DNA of 64,000 nucleotides from Pseudomonas lactis (GCF_001439845.1 NZ_JYLO01000016.1:62001-126000), one strand, 5' to 3'. Shown: positions 1 to 9,057, counted from the first letter of the stretch. Numbers and translations: made by a program. Notes: generated by a model not told the origin, from the sequence alone.

Positions 1-736
1 CATAGAAATCCACCGATTGCGCGCCGCCCCAGTACAACGTCACGTCGACATCGCGCTTGAGCGCGGTCAGCAGGATAGGCTTGATGCCCGCATAACCAGT
101 GCCCGTGGCGAATAACACCACCGGCGCCGCATCATCGTCCTGCCAGGTACAGGCACCAAACGGCCCTTCCACGTGCAGACGCTCACCCACGACGAGACCA
201 CCCAGGATCCCCTCGGAAAAGTACCCGCCACTCACCCGGCGAATCTGGAAGACCAACCGCCCTTCATCATCGGCGGGCAGGTTGGCAACCGAAAAGCAGC
301 GCGTGTCATCGTCCGCCAGACGGAACTTGAGGTATTGGCCAGCCCGCACCGCCACTGGGGTTTCGGGCGTCAATATCAACTCGATCACATCGGGCCCCAG
401 CGCACGCTTGCTGTGAACTTGCGCCGCCACTACCAGCGCGGGCGTATCCAGCGACCAGCCGGGTATAAGCAGCCGCATGTCGCCACAGGCGTGGCTTTGG
501 CAGAGCAACATCTCATTGGCTGCCAAAGGATAAGAAGGCTGCGGCGCGCCCGGCGCCAGGCGCTTGGCCCGGTACGCACCTTCAGCGACCACTACCTTGC
601 ACGAACCGCAGGCGCCACGGCGACAAGAGAACGGCACGGCCAGGCCACTGGCGAGCATGGCGTCGAGCAAGAGTTCGTCGCCCGCGTCAAAGGTTTTCCC
701 CGAGGGAGAGAGTTCGATGACATGACGTGTATTCAT
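1..736 (-). CDS. 2Fe-2S ferredoxin/flavodoxin-reductase-type electron transfer protein (C-terminus beyond window)
   Basis: The visible 245 residues form an N-terminal plant-type [2Fe-2S] ferredoxin domain followed by an FAD/NAD(P)H reductase module. The cluster ligands are C38, C43 and C46 (C-x4-C-x2-C) with C79 further on. The flavin motif reads RCFS near residue 138 and the pyridine-nucleotide motif FATGTGYAG near residue 208. This architecture is known from reductase components of oxygenases and from CDP-6-deoxy-hexose reductases, which pass electrons from NAD(P)H through FAD and the cluster to a partner. The ATG start faces the MocR-type regulator across about 77 bp, so that regulator may control it. 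The gene runs off the left edge, so neither its partner oxygenase nor the end of the protein is visible. The family call is firm; the substrate is unknown. Confidence 0.85.
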   Translation of the reverse strand, partial: MNTRHVIELSPSGKTFDAGDELLLDAMLASGLAVPFSCRRGACGSCKVVVAEGAYRAKRLAPGAPQPSYPLAANEMLLCQSHACGDMRLLIPGWSLDTPALVVAAQVHSKRALGPDVIELILTPETPVAVRAGQYLKFRLADDDTRCFSVANLPADDEGRLVFQIRRVSGGYFSEGILGGLVVGERLHVEGPFGACTWQDDDAAPVVLFATGTGYAGIKPILLTALKRDVDVTLYWGGAQSVDFY

Positions 737-813
737 AAAGACCTCGGGATGAGTGAGACCTGATTGTTGCGCTAGACTAGGCCCATTAAAACCTCCAGAT
801 TTGGATACTTCAG

Positions 814-2304
814 ATGGTCCAGATGCGTAAATGGCGCCCCTTGCTGCGGCTTGAAGAAGGCACCGGCCAGGCGTCCTACCGCAAGATTGCCGAAGGCTTG
901 GTCAATGCCATCCTCGAGGGCCGCCTGCCACCTGGAACATTGCTGCCAGGCACGCGGGAAATGGCGCAGTTGCTCGACGTCAACCGCAAGACGGTGATCC
1001 TGGCTTACGAAGAAGCCATGACCAAGGGCTGGCTGGTCAGCGAGCCGCGCCGTGGCACCTTCGTCAATGCGCAGCTGACACCCAAGCAGCTGCCCGGCGT
1101 TACCCAACCGTCTTTCGCGCCGCCGTTGCTGGAGCAACCACGGGTACCCTATTTCACCCATAACGCCCAAGTGGTCGCGCTTGAGCATCGCCACGACGCG
1201 CTGTTTTTCGACAACGGCACCAGCGACCACCGCCTGCTGCCCCAAGCCGTTTTGCACCGTTACTATCGCCATGCATTGCGCAACAGCTTCGCCTCCAATA
1301 CCGTGCGCTACGGCAGCGAAGGCACCGGCTATCACTTGCGCTGCGCCCTGGCCGAGATGCTGCGCAACAACCGTGGGCTGACGGTCACTGCCGAAAATAT
1401 CTGCCTGACCCAGGGCACCCAGATGTCCCTGTACCTGAGTGCCAGCCTACTGCTCAAGCCTGGCGACGTGGTACTGGTGGAGCGCCTGAGCTACCCGCCA
1501 GCGTGGGAAATTTTCCGCAAGCTCGGCGCGCAGTTGGTCACGGTCGACATCGACGATGAAGGTTGCCGCACAGATCAGGTCGAGCGCTTATGCCGTGAGC
1601 ACAAGGTGCGCATGATTTACCTCACACCCCATCACCAGTTTCCCACCACCGTGAGCTTGCACGCTGCACGCCGGCAGCACTTGCTGACGTTGGCCGCGCT
1701 GCATGACTTCTGCATTATCGAAGAGGACTACGACCACGAATATCATTTCAGTGGCCGCCCTTACCTACCACTGGCCAGTGACCGCGCCCAACGCCATGTG
1801 CTGTACATCGGCTCGTTGTCCAAGGTGCTAGGCTCGACGTTCCGCTGCAGTTATATCGTCGCGCCCACCTCTGTGATTGAAGCCCTGCAGCGCAATGCCG
1901 CGCTGATGCTGGGCGATGCCGATGCGGTCGCTCAAGCCATGCTGGCAGACCTGATCAATGACGGGGAGTTGAAAAAGCACTTGCGCCGCGTGTCGAAAGA
2001 ATATCGGGCGCGCCGCACCGTATTGCGAGACTGCCTGGACCAGGCGTTTGGCGCTCGCATACAGGTGCGCGAGCCCGAGGGGGGCTTGGCGTTATGGGTA
2101 CGTTTCGAGGAAGAAATAGACGTCGATAAGTTGGCAAACGCCGCACTGGACCACGGCGTCGTGGTGCGCAGCGGTCGTCAGTTTTCACCCAACGACCAGC
2201 CGGTAAACGCGCTGCGCCTGGGCTTTGCCTCTCTCGACCGGGACGAAATCCAGCAAGCCACGCAGCGCCTGGCCCAGGCGATGAACACCGTGGGCAGGCG
2301 CTGA
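814..2304 (+). CDS. MocR-type transcriptional regulator (GntR winged helix fused to aminotransferase fold)
   Basis: The 496-residue length is typical of MocR/PdxR proteins. Residues 18-85 form a GntR-type winged helix (GTLLPGTREMAQLLDVNRKTV). The remainder is a class-I aminotransferase-like domain with the PLP-lysine motif SLSK near residue 340, followed by the FRCSYIVAP stretch. Such proteins bind PLP as effector and usually regulate an adjacent, often divergent, gene; here that is the ferredoxin reductase. A second in-frame ATG three codons later (MRKWRP) is an alternative start. The stop codon lies only 5 bp from the stop of the convergent gltS, and no terminator hairpin is visible between them. 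The regulated pathway cannot be told from the sequence. Confidence 0.88.
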   Translation: MVQMRKWRPLLRLEEGTGQASYRKIAEGLVNAILEGRLPPGTLLPGTREMAQLLDVNRKTVILAYEEAMTKGWLVSEPRRGTFVNAQLTPKQLPGVTQPSFAPPLLEQPRVPYFTHNAQVVALEHRHDALFFDNGTSDHRLLPQAVLHRYYRHALRNSFASNTVRYGSEGTGYHLRCALAEMLRNNRGLTVTAENICLTQGTQMSLYLSASLLLKPGDVVLVERLSYPPAWEIFRKLGAQLVTVDIDDEGCRTDQVERLCREHKVRMIYLTPHHQFPTTVSLHAARRQHLLTLAALHDFCIIEEDYDHEYHFSGRPYLPLASDRAQRHVLYIGSLSKVLGSTFRCSYIVAPTSVIEALQRNAALMLGDADAVAQAMLADLINDGELKKHLRRVSKEYRARRTVLRDCLDQAFGARIQVREPEGGLALWVRFEEEIDVDKLANAALDHGVVVRSGRQFSPNDQPVNALRLGFASLDRDEIQQATQRLAQAMNTVGRR

Positions 2305-2309
2305 AAAAC

Positions 2310-3521
2310 TTACCCAGCAGTGCCCAGGAAAGGCAGCGCCAGGTACAACTTGATCACCACGGCGTTTGCGATATCGATGAAGAACGCGCCCACCATCGGC
2401 ACCACCAAAAACGCGATCTGCGAAGGCCCAAAGCGCTGCGTCACCGCCTGCATATTGGCAATCGCCGTGGGCGTTGCACCAAGCCCGAAACCGCAATGGC
2501 CCGCCGCCAGCACCGCCGCATCATAGTTGCGGCCCATCACCCGGAACGTCACGAAAATCGCGAACAGCGCCATCAGCAATGCCTGCGCGGCCAGCAGAAT
2601 GACGATCGGCAAGGCGAGTGCCGCCAGGTCCCAGAGCTTGAGCGACATCAGCGCCATCGCCAGGAACAGCGACAAACTGACATTGCCCAGCACCGAGACT
2701 TCGCGCTCGAACACCTGATGCCAGCCGAGCATCGACAGCCCATTGCGCAGTACGACACCCACGAACAGTACACACACGAACGTCGGCAATTCGAAAGCGG
2801 TGCCTTGGATGGCGGCATTCAGCAAGTTGCCGCCCTGTAGGCTGATCGCGACCAATGCCAGGGTCTCGATAAACGAAAACGCCGTGATCAGGCGCTCTTC
2901 ATTCGGTTGTTCAAACCCCTTGGCCAGGCTCGACTGCGGTTGCCCAATACCTGGCACCTCGACCCGCTTGATCAGAAAACGCGCCACAGGCCCGCCGATC
3001 AGGCCGCCGAGCACCAGGCCAAAGGTCGCCGAGGCAATCGCCAATTCAGACGCCGAAGCCACGCCATACTGCTCACTGAACACCGCCCCCCAGGCCGCGC
3101 CGGTGCCATGCCCACCGGACAAGGTCACCGAACCCGCCAGCAAGCCCATCAATGGGTCAAGCCCGAGTGCCGACGCCAGCGCGATACCCATGGCGTTTTG
3201 CACCACCAGCAAGCCCGTTACCACCAGCAAAAACACCGCCAGGATACGTCCGCCTTTCTTCAGGCTGGCAAAATCGGCGTTCAAACCGATCGTGGCAAAG
3301 AACGCCAGCATCAACGGGGTTTGCAATGAAGGATCGAAGCGTACTTCGATATCGGCAAACCCGCGCAACGCCAGGAGCAGCATGGCGACCAACAGGCCAC
3401 CGGCTACCGGTTCAGGAATATTGTAAGTACGCAAAAAGCCGATTCGGGCCACAAGCCCGCGTCCCAGCAATAGCACCAGTGAAGCGGCAACGAGGGTTGA
3501 ATAAAAATCGAGTTGAAGCAT
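2310..3521 (-). CDS. gltS: Sodium/glutamate symporter GltS
   Basis: From the ATG at MLQLDFYSTL the protein has 403 residues, essentially the length of E. coli GltS (401). It is highly hydrophobic with about ten membrane segments and the inverted-repeat architecture of the ESS family. The glycine-rich hairpin segments SVTLSGGHGTGAAWG (N-terminal half) and LAAGHCGFGLGATPTAIANMQ (C-terminal half) are the conserved re-entrant loops of this carrier. It takes up glutamate with Na+ at the inner membrane. A longer in-frame extension upstream (start MPFRPVF) lacks family similarity, so I chose the later start. It is transcribed alone, and the gene upstream on the same strand is separated from it by REP repeats. 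Confidence 0.93.
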   Translation of the reverse strand: MLQLDFYSTLVAASLVLLLGRGLVARIGFLRTYNIPEPVAGGLLVAMLLLALRGFADIEVRFDPSLQTPLMLAFFATIGLNADFASLKKGGRILAVFLLVVTGLLVVQNAMGIALASALGLDPLMGLLAGSVTLSGGHGTGAAWGAVFSEQYGVASASELAIASATFGLVLGGLIGGPVARFLIKRVEVPGIGQPQSSLAKGFEQPNEERLITAFSFIETLALVAISLQGGNLLNAAIQGTAFELPTFVCVLFVGVVLRNGLSMLGWHQVFEREVSVLGNVSLSLFLAMALMSLKLWDLAALALPIVILLAAQALLMALFAIFVTFRVMGRNYDAAVLAAGHCGFGLGATPTAIANMQAVTQRFGPSQIAFLVVPMVGAFFIDIANAVVIKLYLALPFLGTAG

Positions 3522-3700
3522 CCGGTCAGTTCTCTGAAGTGGGCAGGGAGAATGGGTGGCCAGAGTAGAGAACACAGGGCGAAAAGGCATCGACCCTACA
3601 AAAAATGCAGACTTTCCCTACAAGCCTCACAATAATAACCTACAACCGAGCTACGCCTCCCCATAGGCATAGGTATCTATACAACTCTATAGGCCGCCTT

Positions 3701-3843
3701 CGCGAGCAAGCCAGCTCCCACAGTTTGATCGCGGGGTGTCAGGGAGATAGGCGTCGGCTGTCAGGCCGTCTTCGCAGGCAAGCCAGCTCCCACATTTGGA
3801 TCGTGGTGTGTCAGTTAGATCAGCGCCGGCTGTCAGTCCGTCA
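3701..3843. repeat. Tandem REP module, two copies of about 72 bp
   Basis: Two direct copies start at 3701 and 3773. Each begins with a REP half (CGCAGGCAAGCCAGCTCCCA or a CGCGAGCAAG variant), followed by a spacer containing GATCGNGGNGTGTCAG and GGCTGTCAGNCCGTC. The same spacer text recurs near 8003-8052 and 24041-24083. The module fills most of the 380-bp gap between gltS and the 95-residue gene upstream, where I find no other gene. Family: R-type REPs of fluorescent pseudomonads. Confidence 0.8.
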
Positions 3844-3901
3844 CGGGTTCAGTTTCGTATCGATGTTGCGTATCGCCCCTCGAGAGGTACACCCAGCAGA
3901 G

Positions 3902-4189
3902 TTATCGACGACGCCTGCGCAGCAAAGGCCAGTTGGAGGCGAGCGCACCCGGCTCAGCGTCACGCCCGGCAACTCGCACCAGGTCTGGAAACTCAAGCAG
4001 CAAAGCTCGATTGCCCCGGCCAATATGCTCCATCACCGCCAGGGTAATGTTTTCCCGCACCATGCCCGTCGAAACGTAGTACATGGCCCAGGCCTGCTCT
4101 GGCGTACACAGGCCGATCTGCTCTTCAATCTCTTTGTAGGCCTTGTAGTCGTCTGACTCAAAATAGCGCTGATCACCGCCCTGGCGCAT
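3902..4189 (-). CDS. Small conserved-looking hypothetical protein downstream of the polyamine-binding protein
   Basis: This 95-residue protein starts at an ATG preceded by GGGAGACAGC, a good ribosome-binding site. It begins 28 bp after the stop of the PotF-like gene on the same strand, so the two are probably co-transcribed. It is soluble and acidic in its first half (ESDDYKAYKEIEEQIG) and ends in a run of arginines. No signal peptide, membrane segment or recognisable motif is present. I do not recognise the family. The operon position suggests a role linked to the binding protein, but that is inference. The arginine run at the end could mean the frame reads into non-coding DNA near the REP module. 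Confidence 0.6.
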   Translation of the reverse strand: MRQGGDQRYFESDDYKAYKEIEEQIGLCTPEQAWAMYYVSTGMVRENITLAVMEHIGRGNRALLLEFPDLVRVAGRDAEPGALASNWPLLRRRRR

Positions 4190-4217
4190 GCTGTCTCCCT
4201 CCCCGGCCCCATCCCCA

Positions 4218-5321
4218 TCACGTACCGCTTTTAACCTTGGTCCAGACCCGCGTGCGAATACGCTCGGCCTTCAGCGGCAAGGGCTCAAGCGGAACCAATG
4301 TCGCCATGGTCTTTTTATCGGGATAGATCCAAGGGTTATCCCGCAATTTTTGCTCGACAAACTCAGTGGCATCTTTGTTGGCGTTGGGATAAAGCATGTA
4401 GTTGGACGTCTTGGCTATCACCTGTGGCCGCAGCATGTAGTTGATGAACGCCAGAGCGGCTTTGGGGTGGCGAGCGTCCTTGAGCAACACCCAGTTTTCA
4501 GACCAGACCAACGCCCCTTCCCGCGGCAGGCTGTAGGCAATCTTGCGGCCACTGTTGGACTTTTCATTAATCGCCTGCGCCGCCAGTGCACCATTGGCCC
4601 AGCCGACGACCGCACAGATATTGCCGTCTGCCAGGTCGGTGTCGATTCTGGAAGAGTCGAAATAGAGTACATAGGGACGGATTTTCAACAACAGCGCCTG
4701 GGCCTTCTGGTAATCCTCTGGGTCAGTGCTGTTACTGGGCAGCCCCAGATAGTGCAAGGCAATGGAAATGATCTCGCTGGGGGAGTCGAGCATGGCCACG
4801 CCACAGGACTTGAGCTTGCTGATGTTTTCTTCTTTGAAGATCAGGTCCCAGCTGTCCACCGGAGCGTCATCACCCAGTGCCGCCTTGACCTTATCCACGT
4901 CGTAGCCAATGCCGGTGGTACCCCAGACATAGGGCACGGCGTAGCGGTTACCGGGGTCATTGACCGCCAGCAGGGACAGGATGTCAGGGTCGATGTGCGA
5001 CAGATTACTCAACTGCGCACGATCCAACGGCTGCAGCACCCCGGCCTTGATCAAGCCGGGCAATACATTGGAGGTGGCCACCACCAGGTCATAACCGGTG
5101 CGCCCAGCCATGACCTTGCTCTGCATGGTTTCGGCGCTGTCGAAAGCATCCATATGCAGCTTGATGCCGCTCTCCTGCTGGAATTGCTTGGGCGTCTGCG
5201 GCTCAAGAAAGCCGAACCAGTTATACAGATACACCGAATTTTCAGCGGCGGCTGCGGGCGTGCTGATTGCAGCGCCCATAAACGACGCTAAAAAAATAGC
5301 TCGCAAGTGTGCTCGACTCAT
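4218..5321 (-). CDS. PotF-like periplasmic polyamine-binding protein
   Basis: Starting at MSRAHLRAIF the protein has 367 residues, as is usual for PotF/SpuD. It carries a signal peptide ending around ISTPAAA-AEN. The mature N-terminus VYLYNWFGFLEPQTPKQFQQ has the Y-N-W signature of the spermidine/putrescine-binding family, and PYVWGTTGIGYD and VVGWANG are further family blocks. These proteins deliver putrescine or spermidine to an ABC importer. No ATPase or permease gene is in the window, so this is an orphan binding protein that would need a transporter encoded elsewhere. It is divergent from the LuxR-type gene across 137 bp, suggesting regulation by it. Substrate specificity within the polyamine family is not determinable here. 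Confidence 0.85.
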   Translation of the reverse strand: MSRAHLRAIFLASFMGAAISTPAAAAENSVYLYNWFGFLEPQTPKQFQQESGIKLHMDAFDSAETMQSKVMAGRTGYDLVVATSNVLPGLIKAGVLQPLDRAQLSNLSHIDPDILSLLAVNDPGNRYAVPYVWGTTGIGYDVDKVKAALGDDAPVDSWDLIFKEENISKLKSCGVAMLDSPSEIISIALHYLGLPSNSTDPEDYQKAQALLLKIRPYVLYFDSSRIDTDLADGNICAVVGWANGALAAQAINEKSNSGRKIAYSLPREGALVWSENWVLLKDARHPKAALAFINYMLRPQVIAKTSNYMLYPNANKDATEFVEQKLRDNPWIYPDKKTMATLVPLEPLPLKAERIRTRVWTKVKSGT

Positions 5322-5458
5322 ATGACTATCCCTGTCCACACGACGCGCCTTCATGGCTATCGTAAGCTCGGGGTGAATATACCGAGCCTCGACGAATAGT
5401 AAATACCTACAAGTACTTAGCTCTGGCCTGCAAAGCCCTAACCCTAAAGGGGTAGAAC

Positions 5459-6250
5459 ATGTCGTTTGACCTTCATAGCCTGGCTTGGCACCGATCGGTT
5501 GGAAAACTGATCATGCAGCTCAATCGCCCGGAGTTCTGGAGTTCGCTGATTCGGGTACTGAATGAATATGTGCAGATAGACAATTGGGTGGTGCTGGTTT
5601 TCGGTGACCACGCAGTGCGTGTGATCAGCCTGCCCGAGGTGGCCGACAGCGAAGAAATCGACGCCTTTATTCATCGCTATGTGAAAGGCCTGTATCTGCT
5701 GGACCCGTTCTATATCGCTGATCGAGAAAACCCGCAGAGCGGGTTCTTCCATCTGCTCGATATTGCGCCGGAACACTTCCGGGAAACCGAGTACTACCAA
5801 CAATATTTTGCGCAGTACATCTCGGTCGATGAGGCGCAATACAACGTACGGCTCGATGCCGACAGAACGTTGTGCATGTCATTTGGCAGCAACCTGCGCT
5901 TCACCCAGGCGCAGATAACGGTATTGGACATGATCAAGCCGTGGGTAACAGCAATGATGCATCAACGCATGGGCTTTGAAACTGACCCGGCAAAAAACCT
6001 CACCGAGCCGACCCCATGGGCCGAGGCACTCACTCAGTTGGAAACACACGTAACGACGCGTGAAAAAGACGTGCTCAAGTTACTGCTCAGTGGGTTCTCC
6101 AACAAAGAGATCGCCGGCAAGCTGTCGCTGTCGACGGAAACCATCAAGGTTCACCGCCGCAATATCTACAGCAAGCTGAATATCAAATCTCAGTCGGAGC
6201 TGTTTGCGCGGTTTTTTATGCCACGGCAGGAGATTACATCGACGCTTTGA
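5459..6250 (+). CDS. LuxR-family (GerE helix-turn-helix) transcriptional regulator
   Basis: This 263-residue protein has a C-terminal GerE-type DNA-binding domain around residues 197-256. The typical signature is visible: TTREKDVLKLLLSGFSNKEI followed by LSLSTETIKVHRRNIYSKLNIKSQSEL. The N-terminal 190 residues do not show the autoinducer-binding tryptophan/aspartate pattern that I would expect in quorum-sensing LuxR proteins, so the ligand is unknown. It lies head-to-head with the PotF-like gene, and the likely job is control of that gene in response to polyamines or a related signal (inference). A bidirectional hairpin terminator follows 40 bp after the stop. Confidence 0.85.
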   Translation: MSFDLHSLAWHRSVGKLIMQLNRPEFWSSLIRVLNEYVQIDNWVVLVFGDHAVRVISLPEVADSEEIDAFIHRYVKGLYLLDPFYIADRENPQSGFFHLLDIAPEHFRETEYYQQYFAQYISVDEAQYNVRLDADRTLCMSFGSNLRFTQAQITVLDMIKPWVTAMMHQRMGFETDPAKNLTEPTPWAEALTQLETHVTTREKDVLKLLLSGFSNKEIAGKLSLSTETIKVHRRNIYSKLNIKSQSELFARFFMPRQEITSTL

Positions 6251-6290
6251 AGGGGGGCGGTGCGCTGGCGGTATTTATTGCGCACAAACA

Positions 6291-6320
6291 AAAACGCCGA
6301 TCATCACTGATCGGCGTTTT
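6291..6320. terminator. Bidirectional rho-independent terminator
   Basis: A hairpin with AACGCCGATCA on one arm and TGATCGGCGTT on the other is flanked by A and T runs on both sides. It can therefore stop both the LuxR-type gene (plus strand) and the tRNA operon (minus strand). Confidence 0.85.
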
Positions 6321-6329
6321 CGTTAAATA

Positions 6330-6405
<76 letters not shown>

Positions 6406-6408
6406 AAA

Positions 6409-6484
6409 TGGCGTCCCCTAGGGGACTCGAACCCCTGTTACCGCCGTGAAAGGGCGGTGTCCTAGGCCACTAGACGAAGGGGAC
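6409..6484 (-). tRNA. tRNA-Glu (TTC), second copy in transcription order
   Basis: This 76-nt tRNA has an encoded CCA end. The acceptor stem GTCCCCT pairs with AGGGGAC, and the anticodon loop CTTTCAC gives anticodon TTC (glutamate). It is identical to the copy at 6669-6744. Together with tRNA-Gly it forms a unit that has been duplicated in tandem. Confidence 0.97.
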
Positions 6485-6589
6485 ACGCTACTGAAACACA
6501 TGGTGTGTGTTCCAGTGCCCAGAGGCCTTGTCCGAAGACTTGGTCCTGGTTTCACTCAATGCCGCCCGAGGGCCACACTGCTTGTAAAT

Positions 6590-6665
<76 letters not shown>

Positions 6666-6668
6666 ATA

Positions 6669-6744
6669 TGGCGTCCCCTAGGGGACTCGAACCCCTGTTA
6701 CCGCCGTGAAAGGGCGGTGTCCTAGGCCACTAGACGAAGGGGAC
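6669..6744 (-). tRNA. tRNA-Glu (TTC), first copy in transcription order
   Basis: It is the promoter-proximal gene of the tRNA operon, 76 nt with encoded CCA and anticodon TTC. The sequence is identical to the other glutamate tRNA. The 155-bp Glu-Gly units differ at only one base, in the 3-nt spacer (6407 versus 6667). Confidence 0.97.
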
Positions 6745-6806
6745 ACACGTACAACATTCACTCCCTACCGCGTTTCGCTGTGTGCTTTACGCTGTAAGTG
6801 GCGCGC

Positions 6807-6835
6807 ATTCTATGGATGGATTGAAAGGTCGTCAA
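6807..6835 (-). promoter_or_regulatory. Sigma70 promoter of the tRNA operon
   Basis: On the minus strand a -35 box TTGACG is followed after exactly 17 bp by a -10 box TAGAAT. A GC-rich stretch GCGCGCC follows the -10 box, as in stringently controlled stable-RNA promoters. It lies about 60 bp upstream of the first tRNA-Glu. The rest of the 359-bp gap up to 7103 holds the leader of the plus-strand gene, and I see no other gene there. Confidence 0.85.
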
Positions 6836-7103
6836 CCCCCAAGGATAAATTTATTTAAATCAATGACTTCGCCATGGTTTCACGGCCTTCGCGGGCATTG
6901 GTACCGTCCGAGCCTTGGCGCCTATATTCTGGCGTTCGACAAGGCGCTATAGTTCACCCAGGCAAATGATGGCAATGTGCATCCATTCAGACAACGCCTG
7001 CCTATATAGAAGAAATCACCTGGGCAACTGGTCGATCGGTCCTATCCGCCGGATGACCCAGTCACTACACTCCACAGCACACCCTATTAAAGAGGTCACA
7101 CCG

Positions 7104-7874
7104 GTGACACCACTCATGATCACCCTGCTGGTAATAGCCGGGATCGTAATACTGATCGCCATTGGCTACATGAACCACGTGGTGGAAAACAACAAGCTGG
7201 AAAAGAAGCGCACCGAGATCGAGCTTAACGATCGGCTGCGTCGCTGCGGTGAAATCACCGAGACCTTCCCCGGCCAACTGATGACCCCAGCACTCAAGCT
7301 GTTGCTGGCTCGCCTGGAGCTGAACGTCAACCAGCGCCTGTTGAACCTGAACAAGTCCAGCGCACCACTCAAGGCGCGTATCACCGAACTGAATGCGCTG
7401 ATCGCCCAAGGCGAGTCGATTCCAGTGGCCAACCCGCCGGCACCGATCCAGACCGAAGCCAAGGCCAAGGACGTGCGCTTTTTGCTCGAAGCCCTGCACG
7501 GCCAAGTCACCCGCGCCGCCCAGGACGGCTTTCTGCCGACCAACGAGGCCAAGCATTGGATCAAGGAAATCCGGCATATCCTGGTGCTGCTGCACATCGA
7601 GTTTTTCAACAACCTCGGCCAGCACGCCCTGCTGCAAGGCCAACCCGGCCAGGCTCGCCTGGCGTTCGAGCGCGGCGTGCAGTACTTGCGCAAACAGCCG
7701 GAGCCGGTGCTCTACAGCGCCCAGTTGCAACTGCTGGAGTCCCAATTGGCGCGCGCCAACTCCACAGTGCTGACCAACAGCCAGCCTGCCGAGGACGAAG
7801 TCAACGAGTTGACCGAGGGCTTGAAAGTTGTTGACGCTGACGCCGAGTGGAAGAAGAAAGCTATTTACGATTGA
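7104..7874 (+). CDS. Membrane-anchored hypothetical protein with helical cytoplasmic region
   Basis: I start this 256-residue protein at GTG, preceded by AGAGG; the ATG four codons later (MITLLVIAG) is an alternative. Residues 5-25 form one N-terminal membrane segment (MITLLVIAGIVILIAIGYMN). The rest is hydrophilic and strongly helical, with likely coiled-coil stretches (ENNKLEKKRTEIELNDRLRR) and a middle segment resembling TPR-like helices (LGQHALLQGQPGQARLAFERGVQYL). No catalytic motif is visible. I do not recognise a named family. The topology suggests a signal-anchored protein facing the cytoplasm. REP repeats follow it directly, so it is probably monocistronic. Confidence 0.75.
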   Translation: MTPLMITLLVIAGIVILIAIGYMNHVVENNKLEKKRTEIELNDRLRRCGEITETFPGQLMTPALKLLLARLELNVNQRLLNLNKSSAPLKARITELNALIAQGESIPVANPPAPIQTEAKAKDVRFLLEALHGQVTRAAQDGFLPTNEAKHWIKEIRHILVLLHIEFFNNLGQHALLQGQPGQARLAFERGVQYLRKQPEPVLYSAQLQLLESQLARANSTVLTNSQPAEDEVNELTEGLKVVDADAEWKKKAIYD

Positions 7875-7915
7875 TGGCAACGCGAGCGCAATGCTCAAAG
7901 CAACGAAGATCAAAG

Positions 7916-8150
7916 GTGGGAGCTGGCTTGCCTGCGAAGACGTCGGCCCAGCAACATTGATGTTGCTGACCCACCGCTTTCGCGAGCAAGCCAGCTCCCA
8001 CAGTTCGATTGTGGGGTGCCAGGTAGGCAAGCATCGGCTGGCAGGCCGTCATCGCAGGCAAGCCAGCTCCCACATTTGAAGTGAGGGGATGTTCGGAAGA
8101 TAAGCGGCGGCTGGCGGGCCGTCGCGGGAGTAAGCTTGCTTGCCACAGCG
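7916..8150. repeat. Composite REP cluster (inverted pair plus tandem module)
   Basis: The cluster opens with GTGGGAGCTGGCTTGCCTGC at 7916, whose inverted partner is at 7981-8002. That partner also starts a tandem module whose second copy begins at 8053, again a 72-bp period. The last unit ends in GTCGCGGGAGTAAGC, a third REP-like motif also seen at 24081. Together these fill most of the 370-bp gap between 7874 and 8245; no gene is seen there. Confidence 0.8.
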
Positions 8151-8244
8151 CCCAAATCATCACATGCCATCAATGTGCACCTATCCCCCCGCCTCCGACT
8201 AGCGTAAAAAAGTGCCCCTCACTCCGTGAAATTAGAGGCCTGTT

Positions 8245-9057
8245 ATGCCTGTCGCCGTGATTGATGGACAACCGCTGCACTATATCGACCAGGGCGCCGG
8301 CCCCGTCGTGCTACTGGGTTCGAGTTACCTATGGGCCAGCGACATGTGGGCGCCGCAGATTGAAGCGCTGTCGCAGCAATACCGCGTAATCGTCCCCGAA
8401 TTGTGGGGCCACGGGGAGTCCGGCCCGTTGCCAGCACTCACCCATTCCCTGGATGACCTTGCCCGCCAGGCCCTGGCACTGCTGGATCACCTGGACATCG
8501 CACAGGCCAACCTGGTGGGCCTCTCGGTCGGCGGCATGTGGGGCGCACGCCTGGCGCTGCTGGCTCCCCAGCGCATCAACAGCGTGGTGCTGATGGACAC
8601 CTACCTCGGGGCCGAACCCGAAGCAACGCGCCAGTACTATTTCTCGCTGTTCAAGATGATTGAAGACGCCGGGGCGATCCCCGAACCGTTGCTGGATGTG
8701 ATCGCACCGATCTTCTTCCGCCCGGGCATCGACCGCGATTCCGCGCTGTACCAGGATTTTCGCCAGTCACTGCAAAGCTTCCCCAAAGAACGCTTGCTGG
8801 ACAGTATCGTGCCGCTGGGCCGCCTGATCTTCAGCCGCGAAGACATCCTGGCGCAATTACCTGGATTGGACTCCGACACCACCTTGGTGATGTGCGGCGA
8901 GCAGGACAAACCCCGGCCACCGGCAGAATCCGAGGAAATGGCCGAGCTGATCGGCTGCAGCCTGATCCTGATCCCTGAAGCCGGGCATATCTCCAGTCGC
9001 GAGAACCCGGATTTCGTCAACGAGGCGCTGCTGACCTTCCTCGCCAACCACGGCTGA
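8245..9057 (+). CDS. Alpha/beta-fold hydrolase
   Basis: This 270-residue single-domain hydrolase has the nucleophile elbow GLSVGG (S94), a probable acid in MCGEQDKPRPP near residue 218 and the histidine in PEAGHISSREN near residue 247. It resembles the 3-oxoadipate enol-lactonase/esterase branch, but the substrate cannot be inferred. No signal peptide is present, so it is cytoplasmic. It stands alone, with the preceding gene separated by a REP cluster and a convergent chemoreceptor gene following after 36 bp. Confidence 0.85.
   Translation: MPVAVIDGQPLHYIDQGAGPVVLLGSSYLWASDMWAPQIEALSQQYRVIVPELWGHGESGPLPALTHSLDDLARQALALLDHLDIAQANLVGLSVGGMWGARLALLAPQRINSVVLMDTYLGAEPEATRQYYFSLFKMIEDAGAIPEPLLDVIAPIFFRPGIDRDSALYQDFRQSLQSFPKERLLDSIVPLGRLIFSREDILAQLPGLDSDTTLVMCGEQDKPRPPAESEEMAELIGCSLILIPEAGHISSRENPDFVNEALLTFLANHG

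Noticed and set aside
1..6250. Left end considered as a genomic island because of two regulators and an orphan binding protein
   Set aside because: Base composition and codon use look like the rest; no integrase, attachment repeat or mobility gene next to the tRNA cluster.
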